NCBI RefSeq assembly: GCF_002982115.1
Contig: NZ_CP019980.1
Coordinates: 2,178,001 to 2,242,000, forward strand
Reading direction: 5' to 3'
DNA from: Lysinibacillus sphaericus
GTDB lineage: Bacteria > Bacillota > Bacilli > Bacillales_A > Planococcaceae
Length of the DNA stretch: 64,000 nucleotides
Below, piece by piece: positions 17,270-26,177 of the stretch. The translations under genes and the position numbers were made by a program. Numbering within the stretch: the first letter of the stretch is position 1; each line of letters starts with the position of its first letter. The notes beneath the pieces are model-generated. The model was not told where the DNA came from. It searched no databases and was given only the letters and a program-made list of their open reading frames with translations.

Positions 17270-17288
17270 TGTAACTAAAACAGTTACA
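17270..17288. promoter_or_regulatory. Second copy of the Rrf2 operator
   Basis: TGTAACTAAAACAGTTACA, a 19-bp palindrome matching the site at 16792-16810. It lies 24 bases before the start codon of the oxidoreductase gene, where bound repressor would block transcription. Confidence 0.75.
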
Positions 17289-17311
17289 ACTAATTGTAGG
17301 AGGAATTTATA

Positions 17312-17941
17312 ATGAAAATAGGCGTTATTGGAGCAACAGGAAAAGCAGGGCAAAAAATAGTGGAGGAAGCATTACAACGTGGTCATAACGTTACAGCCAT
17401 TGTTCGTTCAGCTTCTAAAGTAAAAGAGGATATTCAAGTGATGGAGAAAGATGTATTGGATTTAACGCAAGAAGATGTAAAGGGTTTTGATGTTGTTGTG
17501 AATGCGTTTGGTGCACCACTTGGACAAGAAACATTACATGTTGCTGTAGGTCGTCATTTAATCGCTACCTTTAACGGCATTGCCACAAAACTATTCGTAG
17601 TGGGGGGAGCAGGCAGCCTATTTGTAGACCCAGAAAAAACGATTCGTGTTATGGAGACGCCTGATTTTCCGGAAATGTTTTTGGCAACTGCAAAAAATCA
17701 AGGTGAAAACTTGCAAGACTTACAAGCATCAAATATTTCGTGGACATTTTTAAGTCCTTCTGCCCTATTTGATCCAGAGGGGCCACGTTCAGGTAGCTAT
17801 ACAACAGGAATAGATCATTTGTTAGTGAATGCTTCAGGTGAAAGTTATATCAGCTATAGTGATTATGCGATTGCTGTGTTAGATGAAATTGAAAATCCAC
17901 ATTATTTAAATAGACGTTTTACTGTTTCTTCAACTAAATAA
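17312..17941 (+). CDS. NAD(P)-binding oxidoreductase, YwnB-like
   Basis: A 209-residue protein of the atypical short-chain dehydrogenase (NmrA-like) group. The N-terminal nucleotide-binding loop reads GVIGATGKAGQKIVEEALQR (residues 3-22), followed by VVVNAFGAP near 65 and FVVGGAGSL near 95. It probably reduces quinones, flavins or aldehydes, or senses NADPH; the substrate is unknown. AGGAGG lies eight bases before the ATG. It follows an Rrf2-family repressor and has the same palindromic operator, so it is the likely target of that repressor. Confidence 0.85.
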   Translation: MKIGVIGATGKAGQKIVEEALQRGHNVTAIVRSASKVKEDIQVMEKDVLDLTQEDVKGFDVVVNAFGAPLGQETLHVAVGRHLIATFNGIATKLFVVGGAGSLFVDPEKTIRVMETPDFPEMFLATAKNQGENLQDLQASNISWTFLSPSALFDPEGPRSGSYTTGIDHLLVNASGESYISYSDYAIAVLDEIENPHYLNRRFTVSSTK

Positions 17942-17947
17942 TCCTAC

Positions 17948-17976
17948 TGCCGAGCGTATGAAATATGCTCGGTTTC
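17948..17976 (+). terminator. Possible terminator of the oxidoreductase gene
   Basis: CCGAGCGTAT pairs with ATATGCTCGG across a GAA loop and is followed by TTTC. The T run is short, so efficiency is uncertain. Confidence 0.5.
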
Positions 17977-18093
17977 TCGCTATTTATCGTCGTTTACGAA
18001 AAAAACTTTCATTTTACTGATAAATGACTGTTTACAAGACGGCATTTATTAGCTACTATCAGTGTGAGTATTAGTTCAAAGGAGACGACAATA

Positions 18094-19512
18094 ATGTCCA
18101 CACAACGTATAGAAAAAGATTTTTTAGGTGAAAGAGTATTACCAGCAGATGCTTATTACGGGATTCAAACGCTTCGTGCAACAGAAAACTTCCCAATTAC
18201 AGGCTATAAAATTCACCCAGCCCTAATTAAAGCAATGGGTATTGTAAAAAAAGCAGCAGCATTAGGTAATATGGAAGTACACCTATTATCAAAAGAAATT
18301 GGAGAGGCTATTGTCGAGGCTGCACAAGAAGTCATCGATGGTAAATGGGATGCTGAATTTCTAGTAGACCCAATCCAAGGTGGTGCAGGCACTTCTATTA
18401 ATATGAATGCGAATGAAGTTATTGCGAACCGTGCTCTTGAAATTTTGGGTAAAGCAAAAGGGGACTATCAAACGATTAGCCCGAACAGTCATGTTAATAT
18501 GTCACAATCAACAAACGATGCCTTCCCTACAGCGATTCATATTGCTGTATTAAATTTAATCGATGAGCTTCTGGTGACGATGGAAAATATGCAAGCCGTA
18601 TTCCATCAAAAAGCAGAGCAATTTGCACATGTTATTAAAATGGGACGTACGCACTTACAAGATGCTGTACCAATTCGCTTAGGACAAGAGTTTGAAGCTT
18701 ATTGTCGCGTAATTAACCGTGATATTGTTCGTATCCGTCAAACACGTCCAAACTTATATGATGTCAATATGGGGGCAACAGCTGTCGGTACTGGGCTTAA
18801 CGCTTTCCCAGACTATATTAAATCTGTAGACCAACATCTAGCTGAAATTTCTGGCTTACCATTAAAAGGTGCTACACATTTGGTAGACGCTACGCAAAAT
18901 ACAGACGCTTATACGGAAGTGTCAGGGGCACTAAAAATTTGTATGATTAATATGTCTAAAATTGCGAATGACCTTCGTTTAATGGCATCTGGTCCTCGTG
19001 CAGGTTTAGGAGAAATTATTTTACCAGCACGTCAACCTGGTTCATCTATTATGCCTGGTAAAGTAAATCCTGTAATGCCAGAAGTGCTAAACCAAGTTGC
19101 ATTCCAAGTAATTGGGAATGACCATACAATTTCTTTAGCATCTGAAGCGGGTCAATTAGAATTAAACGTAATGGAACCAGTGCTTGTATTCAACTTAATT
19201 CAATCAATTAGCATAATGAATAACGTTTTCCGTGCATTTACAGAAAACTGTTTAAAAGATATCGAAGCAAATGAAGAACGTATGAAGGAATATGTAGAGA
19301 AAAGTGTGGGTGTCTTAACAGCAGTCAATCCACATATCGGTTATGAAGTAGCTGCTCGTCTTGCACGTGAAGCAATTCTTACAGGTCGTTCAATTCGTGA
19401 ACTTTGTATTGAAGCAGGTGTCTTAACAAAAGAGCAATTGGATTTAATTTTAGATCCATATGAAATGACACATCCAGGTATCGCTGGTTCTAGTATGATG
19501 AAATTAAAATAA
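18094..19512 (+). CDS. aspA: Aspartate ammonia-lyase
   Basis: A 472-residue enzyme of the fumarase/aspartase superfamily that splits aspartate into fumarate and ammonia. The signature GSSIMPGKVN lies near residue 315, and the substrate-binding segments SQSTNDAFPT and GRTHLQDAVP are present. The ATG at 18094 is preferred, because AAAGGAG lies 8-9 bases upstream; an in-frame GTG at 18064 adds ten residues. In Bacillus aspA usually follows ansA under AnsR control; here it stands alone. The TNDAFPT and KVNPVMPE wording favours aspartase over class II fumarase, which is closely related. Confidence 0.93.
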   Translation: MSTQRIEKDFLGERVLPADAYYGIQTLRATENFPITGYKIHPALIKAMGIVKKAAALGNMEVHLLSKEIGEAIVEAAQEVIDGKWDAEFLVDPIQGGAGTSINMNANEVIANRALEILGKAKGDYQTISPNSHVNMSQSTNDAFPTAIHIAVLNLIDELLVTMENMQAVFHQKAEQFAHVIKMGRTHLQDAVPIRLGQEFEAYCRVINRDIVRIRQTRPNLYDVNMGATAVGTGLNAFPDYIKSVDQHLAEISGLPLKGATHLVDATQNTDAYTEVSGALKICMINMSKIANDLRLMASGPRAGLGEIILPARQPGSSIMPGKVNPVMPEVLNQVAFQVIGNDHTISLASEAGQLELNVMEPVLVFNLIQSISIMNNVFRAFTENCLKDIEANEERMKEYVEKSVGVLTAVNPHIGYEVAARLAREAILTGRSIRELCIEAGVLTKEQLDLILDPYEMTHPGIAGSSMMKLK

Positions 19513-19521
19513 TTTCTAAAG

Positions 19522-19838
19522 AGGCTGGGACAAAAGAGAAAAGGTGTTAGATTGATGGCAGTCAATCTAACACCTTTTTGTTGCGCCGATGTTGTTCGCT
19601 TCGGCGGTGCTTTGCGCGGGCACACACGTAAGCCGCAACCCTCGCTAACGCGCGGAAATGCCCGCGTCTTACGCTGTGTGCGTTCTGAGCAGAAGTCACC
19701 GCCTCCGCTATTAACAACTAGTGAACTCTTCTAATTTTTTATTTATTGTAAAAGCAAGAATAGCTAAGTTCTCCATATAGAAAAATTTATGAACACCTTT
19801 CCTCTGTTCCTTAAATTATTTTAGTTTTGTCCTAACCT
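19522..19838. mobile_element. 317-bp GC-rich intergenic repeat with terminal inverted repeats
   Basis: The block begins with AGGCTGGGACAAAA (19522-19535) and ends with TTTTGTCCTAACCT (19825-19838), inverted copies with two mismatches. The left part contains a perfect 16-bp hairpin (19540-19577) that also serves as the aspA terminator. The middle (about 19580-19715) is far richer in G and C than its surroundings and contains GCGCGGGCACACACG and related palindromic pieces. No protein is supported. It resembles the GC-rich intergenic repeats of Bacillaceae and may be a small non-autonomous mobile element. Confidence 0.6.
19538..19580 (+). terminator. Terminator of aspA, GTGTTAGATTGA hairpin family (copy 1)
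   Basis: AAAGGTGTTAGATTGA pairs perfectly with TCAATCTAACACCTTT around a TGGCAG loop, followed by TT. Three related hairpins occur at 26954, 29288 and 39173. Confidence 0.8.
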
Positions 19839-19955
19839 TTATCTTTTTTTAGTATACCAATATACATATAAAAGATGGGCGTATTTCTATCAATCTTAGG
19901 ATAAATAAACTATAATAATGGTATTATAGTAATATTATAGTTAGGGGATTTTGGT

Positions 19956-21200
19956 ATGACTTTACGAAAAAAAAGTATTTTTGGGTTTTCATTATTAAAT
20001 TTAATAATGATTGTAGTATTAATTATAGATCTTGCTAATTTAACAGCATTAGCATGGCTATCTACAATATTAACGATTATTGGTATCTCCATTACTTTAT
20101 CCTATATCTTCTATGTTAAATATAAAGTGATTCAACCTATTAACCAATTATCTAATGCTGCGAAAGCAATTTCAGTAGGGAACTTTGACTCTGATGTCAT
20201 TACTGTACAAGACAATAGTGAGATTTCAGAATTAGCAAAAGCTTTTATAGAGATGAAAGAGCAATTGCGTACGATGACACTAACAATTGCCAACAGTTCG
20301 ACAGATTTATCTGCCAGTATCGAAGAGTTGTCTGCAAGTACAAATGAAATTACAATGGCTGTGGAAGAAGTTGACCATCAAATGGAAAAAACGTCAAATG
20401 GCCTTAAACAAGCCGCACAATCGGCAAACAATAGTGCTGTTGCAATGCAGGAAACAGTAGATGGCATTGAGCGTATTTCGATTGCCACACAGGATGTTTT
20501 CAACCACGCGAAAGAAGCGAATGATATCGCAGGAAATGGTGCAGAAATTTTGCATGTTGCGAAAAACCAGATGGAGTTTATTTCATCGTCAACAGATAAA
20601 ACGAGTACCTTAATAAAACACTTATCAAATAAAATGACAGATATTAAAAAAATGACAGAAATGATTACAACGATTACAGATCAAACGAATTTACTTGCTC
20701 TAAATGCTGCGATTGAAGCGGCACGTGCTGGAGAACATGGGAAAGGTTTTGCGGTCGTTGCGGAAGAAGTTCGTCATTTAGCAGAGCAATCCAAGCATTC
20801 TGCTATTCAAATTGTGGACCTTGTAGTAGGTATTGAAAATGATACGAAACAAGTTGCTGTGGCTGTGGAAGAAGACTTGAAAAATGTTCAACAGGGGGTC
20901 TATGTCATTGATGAAGCAACAAAATCTTTTGGCAATATTTCGCAGCACGTGAGCCAAATGACTGACCAACTCGAAGGCATTTCGACAACTGTAAATTACT
21001 TGTCAAATCGTGCAAATGAGGTAGCTAATCTCGTGTCAACAATTGCAGGGGGTATGGATCAATTGTCCAGCTATACAGAAGCTGTGCTACAGTCAATGGA
21101 TGAGCAAACGGCTTCCATGCAAGCAGTCAATCAAGTTTCACAGGAATTAACGATACAGGCTGATGATTTACAAAAGATTACAAATCAAATTCATGTATAA
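19956..21200 (+). CDS. Methyl-accepting chemotaxis protein without an outer sensor domain
   Basis: A 414-residue chemoreceptor. Two N-terminal membrane helices (about 8-30 and 33-55) are almost contiguous, leaving only a few residues outside. A HAMP domain follows (about 55-108), then a long coiled-coil signalling region whose tip reads [20 protein letters not shown] near residue 245, where CheA and CheW bind. Because there is no ligand-binding domain outside, it probably senses a membrane or internal cue. The ATG follows TTAGGGGATTTTGGT. Single gene. Confidence 0.9.
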   Translation: MTLRKKSIFGFSLLNLIMIVVLIIDLANLTALAWLSTILTIIGISITLSYIFYVKYKVIQPINQLSNAAKAISVGNFDSDVITVQDNSEISELAKAFIEMKEQLRTMTLTIANSSTDLSASIEELSASTNEITMAVEEVDHQMEKTSNGLKQAAQSANNSAVAMQETVDGIERISIATQDVFNHAKEANDIAGNGAEILHVAKNQMEFISSSTDKTSTLIKHLSNKMTDIKKMTEMITTITDQTNLLALNAAIEAARAGEHGKGFAVVAEEVRHLAEQSKHSAIQIVDLVVGIENDTKQVAVAVEEDLKNVQQGVYVIDEATKSFGNISQHVSQMTDQLEGISTTVNYLSNRANEVANLVSTIAGGMDQLSSYTEAVLQSMDEQTASMQAVNQVSQELTIQADDLQKITNQIHV

Positions 21201-21354
21201 ATTAACAACGGATAGTTATTTAGGTGATAGATAGTCATTTTAGCAAGTGCACATACATTTAGGCTGCTGTTTGACTTTAAAATACCACTACTTTACAATA
21301 TAATGTAATAGTTTAGTAGGGATTTTCCAATAAATTCCTTAACAACTGAATAGC

Positions 21355-21525
21355 GTGTAGTAAGAGGTGTAAATTGCATGCAATTTACTTAAAAGGGAAG
21401 TCGGTGCAAATCCGACGCTGTCCCGCAACTGTGAATGTGAGCGTCTTTTCAAATTATGACCACTGTCAAACGACGGGAAGGTGAAAAGAAGCGATGACCA
21501 TAAGTCAGGAGACCTGCCTGTTACG
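21355..21525 (+). promoter_or_regulatory. Cobalamin riboswitch 1
   Basis: The element contains the conserved core GGGAAGTCGGTGCAAATCCG followed by CTGTCCCGCAACTGT, and ends with the B12 box AGTCAGGAGACCTGCC (21503-21518). This matches the adenosylcobalamin riboswitch that reduces expression when cobalamin is abundant. It stands before a 42-codon ORF (21563) and a rho-independent terminator (21720-21758), with a gene of unknown function beyond. Confidence 0.93.
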
Positions 21526-21562
21526 AGTACACACCATAAACCTACGAGGAATAGGAGGTGGC

Positions 21563-21691
21563 ATGTTGACAAAACAGAATAATCTGTTCGTCACAGTACG
21601 TCAAACGACCAACACCAAAGGATGTAAAGGGATACGGCATCAAGCCAAATCGCTTCCATTGGTGCACTGTTTGATGTTATCGGATGAATGA
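21563..21691 (+). CDS. 42-residue ORF directly after cobalamin riboswitch 1
   Basis: An ATG preceded by AGGAGGTGGC opens a 42-codon frame (MLTKQNNLFVTVRQTTNTKG, then 22 more residues with two cysteines). The strong ribosome binding site lies where the riboswitch could hide it, so this may be the first gene controlled by the riboswitch. It does not look like CbtB or any other B12-related small protein I know. It may be a real peptide, a leader for the downstream gene, or the decayed start of a lost gene. Confidence 0.4.
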   Translation: MLTKQNNLFVTVRQTTNTKGCKGIRHQAKSLPLVHCLMLSDE

Positions 21692-21719
21692 TATTTTTTA
21701 AGTAACGATAGCCATAATC

Positions 21720-21758
21720 ACGGATTTCCTCTACATTTTTAGGAAATCCGTATTTTTT
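21720..21758 (+). terminator. Terminator between the 42-codon ORF and the next gene
   Basis: ACGGATTTCCT pairs with AGGAAATCCGT and is followed by ATTTTTTAT. It could be the expression platform of the riboswitch or the end of the short transcript. Confidence 0.8.
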
Positions 21759-21808
21759 ATGTAATCGATACCTTTGTTTTGAAAATATGTACGAGAAGAG
21801 GTGCAAGT

Positions 21809-22582
21809 ATGACAAAAATTCAGGTATGTTCAACACGAGAAAAGAAAAATGTTGATATGAAGATTTGTAAGCAACCGCGCATGGAAGTTGCCAAGCAACG
21901 AAAAACGAGAATGGTCATTGAGGCGCTAGTTGATCAGTTTTTAGCCACAGGGCTTATTCCGCACGATCGATTGTTTGACTGCATTTTTTATAATAAAGAC
22001 ATTATTTGGATTCAAAATGATGTCTATGAAGGATACCTATTTGCAAAAGCAAGTGTGGCTGATGAATTGAAAACAAAAAAGAATGGTTTTATGATGTATA
22101 TGCCGACCAATCCGATTGTTTATGAAGTAAATGAGGAGGCCTATCATTTAATTACACGCATCGATTCAATTCGAGCTAAACCCAATCTGGATCGCCTGAA
22201 TGTAGAGCCAAAACCTATTTTAAGTGCTGCAAGAGTCAATGATTTACTATGTTCGATGGTAATGCGTTTTTATCAGACGTATTTGCAAGACTTATCGATA
22301 TTAATTCAAGAAAATCAAGATTATAGTAAAATACAACATTTAATAGACTATGTTGAGCGTGAATATGCTCAGTTTTTACAAAGTGTAAAAGAATTAAATG
22401 ATTATCATTTAAATTGGCATCCGCGTGGTAATGGTCATCAATTGTTGCTGCAACGCATTGAGCAATTACAGATTTTAAAAAGTAAACCTGGGTCGGTTCT
22501 TGTGGATTTCTCAAATCATCATGGGTATGTGATTGTGGAGTCAGCGAATTCTTTGAAAAGGAAAACGAAAAAAGCGTTGTAA
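21809..22582 (+). CDS. Protein of unknown function downstream of cobalamin riboswitch 1
   Basis: A 257-residue soluble protein of unknown family with a very basic N-terminus (KQPRMEVAKQRKTRM) and helical C-terminal half (about 150-235). No catalytic motif, signal peptide or membrane segment is seen. The ATG at 21809 follows AAGAGGTG; an in-frame start at 21779 lacks a site. It lies beyond the terminator that follows the cobalamin riboswitch, so it may be transcribed only when the riboswitch allows read-through, or from its own promoter. The terminator at 22635-22664 closes it. Confidence 0.55.
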   Translation: MTKIQVCSTREKKNVDMKICKQPRMEVAKQRKTRMVIEALVDQFLATGLIPHDRLFDCIFYNKDIIWIQNDVYEGYLFAKASVADELKTKKNGFMMYMPTNPIVYEVNEEAYHLITRIDSIRAKPNLDRLNVEPKPILSAARVNDLLCSMVMRFYQTYLQDLSILIQENQDYSKIQHLIDYVEREYAQFLQSVKELNDYHLNWHPRGNGHQLLLQRIEQLQILKSKPGSVLVDFSNHHGYVIVESANSLKRKTKKAL

Positions 22583-22634
22583 ATTTTTATATCTGTATCG
22601 ATATGCATACTATGCAATATTCGATTTTTTTCTG

Positions 22635-22664
22635 AAAGGCATCGAGAAATTTCGATGCCTTTTT
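22635..22664. terminator. Bidirectional terminator
   Basis: AAAGGCATCGA pairs with TCGATGCCTTT, followed by a T run on the plus strand and preceded by TTTTTCT-complementary sequence for the minus strand. It separates two convergent genes. Confidence 0.85.
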
Positions 22665-22667
22665 ATT

Positions 22668-24605
22668 TTATAGACAATGCATGGCTGCTTTTGCCTCATA
22701 CCATGGAACTGCATAGCCTTTTCCTTTTGCACAAAAAATACTTGACGACGTATAGTCAGGATCAGTCTGTTTATTATAATTGATTTGTGCGATTATTGCC
22801 TCGCTATTATGACATATATCATAGCCATCGAATTGTAAAGATAAAGAGCCTTTGCCGTTTGTGTAAGTAGCAAAAGTAGTACTATAGTGCATAAATGTTG
22901 CAACTGGTACACGTCCTGTTAAAATGACTTGCTCCTCTGACAAGATCGGTGAGTCAAAAGTACCGTCTGCTTGTTGAATATCGTTCATCATTCGGCCGAT
23001 AAAATCATTGGACGCTTTCATTTTGAAGCGGTAATAGGGCTCAAGTAAGATATTTTCGGCTTGTTCTAGCCCTTGTCTTAATGCACGGAAAGTAGCTTCC
23101 CGAAAATCTCCTCCTTCGGTATGCTTGATATGAGCTCGTCCTGTCAACAGTGTAAAGCGAATATCAGTAACAGGAGAACCAGTTAATAAACCGTGATGCT
23201 CGCGTTCAAATAAATGTTTTTCGATAAGGCGTTGGTGACCTACTGATAAATCATCAGCATGACAGGCATTAACAAACGTATTCCCAGTTCCGCGGATGTT
23301 CGGCTCCATGAATAAGTGTACCTCGGCATAATGCTTGAGCGGTTCGAAATGTCCGTAGCCTGTTACAGTCGTTGCAATAGTTTCCATATACAAAATTTGA
23401 GGTTTATCAAAGGTAATAACAAGTGAAAAGCGATTTTTTAATACTTCAGCAAGTACTTCAAGTTGTATGACACCCATAATATGTACATGAATTTCTTGGA
23501 ATTTTTCTTGCCAAACGACTCGTAACGATGGCTCCTCGGCTTCTAGTAAACGAAAAATCTGTAAAATTTCCTTTATATGCTGTTGCCCTTCATACAGTAC
23601 TTTTGCTTGTAATGTAGGCACAAGTTCATAAGGTTTTGGGAGTAGTGTACTTCCTAAAATGTCTCCTATCTTCGCCATGCTAAGCCCTTTCACTGCAAAA
23701 ATGTCTCCTGCTTGTACGGCTTGGGCTGTCTGAAAACGACGCCCATTATACAGCCTAATTTCAGTTATTTTTTCGGTAACATCGCCAAATGCAAAGTCAT
23801 CACGAGTATGCAATGTTCCTTGTAAAGCTTTTATAAAAGTTAAGCGTTGTGTGCCATCATGGCGAATTTTAAATACTTCCCCTTGAAAGGGTGCTTCATG
23901 GTCGAAGTGTGTCTCTGTCAGGAGAGGAAGTTGTGATACAAATTCCTTGATCCCAATATCTTTTAAAGCAGCACCAACAAAGCAGGGAAATGCTCGCTCT
24001 TCGTTAATCATCTTTTGTAATTGTGACAGGCACGTTGAGGCATCGAGTGTATCTGTTAAAAAGGCCTCGAGTAGTTGTTCATCACGCTCGGCTAGCCACT
24101 CTGCAATATAGCTTTGTATAAAATCTTTGCGTAATGGGGCATCGATTAACAGGATGTTGTCGGAACAGTCTTTTTGTAATTGGTTCATCACCGCATTGAT
24201 ATCTGCCCCTTCGCGGTCGATTTTATTTATAAAGAAAAAGGTTGGTATATGGTATTGACGGAGCAATTGCCAAACCGTTTCTGTATGACCTTGTACACCC
24301 TCTACTGCACTGACAATAATGATGGCATAATCCATTACACGTATAGCACGCTCCATCTCAGGTGAAAAGTCTACATGCCCGGGTGTGTCAATCAGCGTAT
24401 ATGTATCATTTTCTATTTGCATCCGTCCTTGTTCCGCAAAAATGGTAATTCCTCGGGCTTGTTCAATTGCATGATTATCTAAAAATGTATCTTGATGATC
24501 GACTCTTCCACGAGATTGGATACTATTTGTGTGGAATAATAATTGCTCACAAAAAGTTGTTTTTCCTGCATCGACATGTGCGAGCACACCAATCGTTTTA
24601 TACAT
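22668..24605 (-). CDS. Tet(M)/Tet(O)-like ribosomal protection GTPase
   Basis: A 645-residue translational GTPase related to EF-G. The G motifs are AHVDAGKTT (residues about 9-17), DTPGH (near 77) and NKID (near 130), followed by domains II to V. Overall length and the early segment fit the tetracycline ribosomal protection group, which releases tetracycline from stalled ribosomes, rather than the longer EF-G. Chromosomal homologs of this type are common in Bacillaceae and do not all give resistance. The start at 24605 is preferred, because GAGG lies seven bases upstream; an in-frame ATG at 24617 adds four residues. Single gene between two cobalamin riboswitch regions. Confidence 0.8.
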   Translation of the reverse strand: MYKTIGVLAHVDAGKTTFCEQLLFHTNSIQSRGRVDHQDTFLDNHAIEQARGITIFAEQGRMQIENDTYTLIDTPGHVDFSPEMERAIRVMDYAIIIVSAVEGVQGHTETVWQLLRQYHIPTFFFINKIDREGADINAVMNQLQKDCSDNILLIDAPLRKDFIQSYIAEWLAERDEQLLEAFLTDTLDASTCLSQLQKMINEERAFPCFVGAALKDIGIKEFVSQLPLLTETHFDHEAPFQGEVFKIRHDGTQRLTFIKALQGTLHTRDDFAFGDVTEKITEIRLYNGRRFQTAQAVQAGDIFAVKGLSMAKIGDILGSTLLPKPYELVPTLQAKVLYEGQQHIKEILQIFRLLEAEEPSLRVVWQEKFQEIHVHIMGVIQLEVLAEVLKNRFSLVITFDKPQILYMETIATTVTGYGHFEPLKHYAEVHLFMEPNIRGTGNTFVNACHADDLSVGHQRLIEKHLFEREHHGLLTGSPVTDIRFTLLTGRAHIKHTEGGDFREATFRALRQGLEQAENILLEPYYRFKMKASNDFIGRMMNDIQQADGTFDSPILSEEQVILTGRVPVATFMHYSTTFATYTNGKGSLSLQFDGYDICHNSEAIIAQINYNKQTDPDYTSSSIFCAKGKGYAVPWYEAKAAMHCL

Positions 24606-24797
24606 AAAAATCCTCATTTCTAATGTAGTCTCTTCTCATTGTACCAGAATGATCGCTCAAACATTTCGTGACAAATAGTTCGCATTCGTGTTTAAATAGT
24701 GATAGTTTATTAACAAGTATCATTTATGGATTTTTTTGTGTGATTGAAATCAAAAATACCTTCTGCTAGTCTATTTTTATAACTAAAAACTGCTATA

Positions 24798-24958
24798 TAT
24801 TGGTGCAAATGGCTTTAGTCATTTGCTTAAAAGGGAAATCGGTGAAATTCCGATGCTGTCCCGCAACTGTAAATGGGGAGTTTATACAATAGTCACTGTA
24901 GTTGAACTATGGGAAGACGTATAAGCGATGAACCTAAGCCAGGATACCTGCCAATATG
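24798..24958 (+). promoter_or_regulatory. Cobalamin riboswitch 2
   Basis: It holds the core GGGAAATCGGTGAAATTCCG then CTGTCCCGCAACTGTAAATG, and the B12 box AGCCAGGATACCTGCC at 24937-24952. A terminator (25031-25057) follows and then the BtuF-like gene, the usual layout for transcriptional repression by adenosylcobalamin. Confidence 0.93.
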
Positions 24959-25030
24959 TATTTTTTACTTAACACCACGAGGATGGTGATAGTGATTGTT
25001 TAAATACCCAATGTATTTATCACTATGACA

Positions 25031-25057
25031 CCCTCTTGGAAACAAGGGGTTTTTTTT
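25031..25057 (+). terminator. Terminator in the leader of the BtuF-like gene
   Basis: CCCTCTTG pairs with CAAGGGG across GAAA and is followed by a long T run. Placed between the riboswitch and the coding sequence, it is the probable expression platform. Confidence 0.8.
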
Positions 25058-25132
25058 ATGTGCTAGTAGCAAGGAAATCATTGATTTCTTCCTATAAAAA
25101 TCCAAATACATAACTAAAGGAGAAATGGAACC

Positions 25133-26128
25133 ATGAACAAATGGAAAGGCATGTGGCTAGTTGTTGCCATTGCGATTATAAGCATTTTAGGCGCTTGTAG
25201 TGCGAAAGACAATTCGCAAAGTGCTGCACAAAGTGAGCATATCGAGCCTGCTCAAAGCGAGACGACAGAAGTAACCATTGACAATAATGGTACTACACAA
25301 GTTTATACAGAAGCACCTAAAAAGGCGATTAGTTTAAATCAGCATGTAACGGAAATTATGTTAGCTTTAGGCTTAGAAGATTCAATGGTTGGTACAGCCT
25401 ATTTGGATGATAAAATTTATGAACCTTTACAAGCTGCCTACGAAAAAGTACCAGTAATAGCAGAGCAGTATCCAACAAAAGAACAAGTGATAGATAGTGA
25501 AGCCGATTTTTTATACGCTGGATGGAAAAGTGGCTTTAGTGAAAAGGGTGTTGGTACACCAGAAGAATTAGAGACACTTGGTATCCACACATATTTACAT
25601 CAATCTTCAAGTATAACGAAACCAACGCTAGATGATATTTTTATGGATATTCGCAATATCGCAAAAATTTTCCGTGTTGAAGATCGAGGAGAAGCATTAG
25701 TCGATCAAATGACAAAAGAAGTTGATGCAGTACGTGCAAAGTTACCGCAAGGGGAAAAGGAGCTACGTGTGCTTGTCTATGATAGTGGAGATAAGGAAGT
25801 CTTTACTGCTGCTCAAAATTTTATGAATGAGCTTGTCACTGTCGCTGGCGGTAAAAACATTTTTGGTGAAGTTGAATCTGGATGGACAACTGTCTCAAAA
25901 GAAGAAACAGTAGAACGCAATCCGGAAGTAATTGTCGTGATTGATTATGGTTCTCAAAGTGCTGAAGACAAAATACATTTCCTGAAAAATGATCCTGCAT
26001 TAAAGGAAACAGATGCTGTGCACAATGAGCGTTTTGTCATATTACCACTTTCAGCTGCTTCAGAAGGAGTTCGTGCGGCAGAGGCTATCAACATTTTGGC
26101 TAAAGGATTCTATCCGGAAAATTTTTAA
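25133..26128 (+). CDS. Cobalamin-type ABC transporter substrate-binding lipoprotein (BtuF-like)
   Basis: A 331-residue lipoprotein. The signal peptide ends with the lipobox LGAC (Cys22), so it is anchored outside the membrane. The rest is a periplasmic-binding fold of the FecB/BtuF class, with AISLNQHVTEIMLALGLEDS near residue 64 as the typical first lobe. It sits under a cobalamin riboswitch, so cobalamin or a precursor is the likely ligand. AAAGGAGAAATGGAACC precedes the ATG. No permease or ATPase gene is adjacent, so it must share a transporter encoded elsewhere. A siroheme-reductase-like gene follows after 49 bases. Confidence 0.85.
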   Translation: MNKWKGMWLVVAIAIISILGACSAKDNSQSAAQSEHIEPAQSETTEVTIDNNGTTQVYTEAPKKAISLNQHVTEIMLALGLEDSMVGTAYLDDKIYEPLQAAYEKVPVIAEQYPTKEQVIDSEADFLYAGWKSGFSEKGVGTPEELETLGIHTYLHQSSSITKPTLDDIFMDIRNIAKIFRVEDRGEALVDQMTKEVDAVRAKLPQGEKELRVLVYDSGDKEVFTAAQNFMNELVTVAGGKNIFGEVESGWTTVSKEETVERNPEVIVVIDYGSQSAEDKIHFLKNDPALKETDAVHNERFVILPLSAASEGVRAAEAINILAKGFYPENF

Positions 26129-26177
26129 TAACTTCAGAGAGCTAGCTAGATGTTATCTTTTTTAAGGAGAATAAAAA

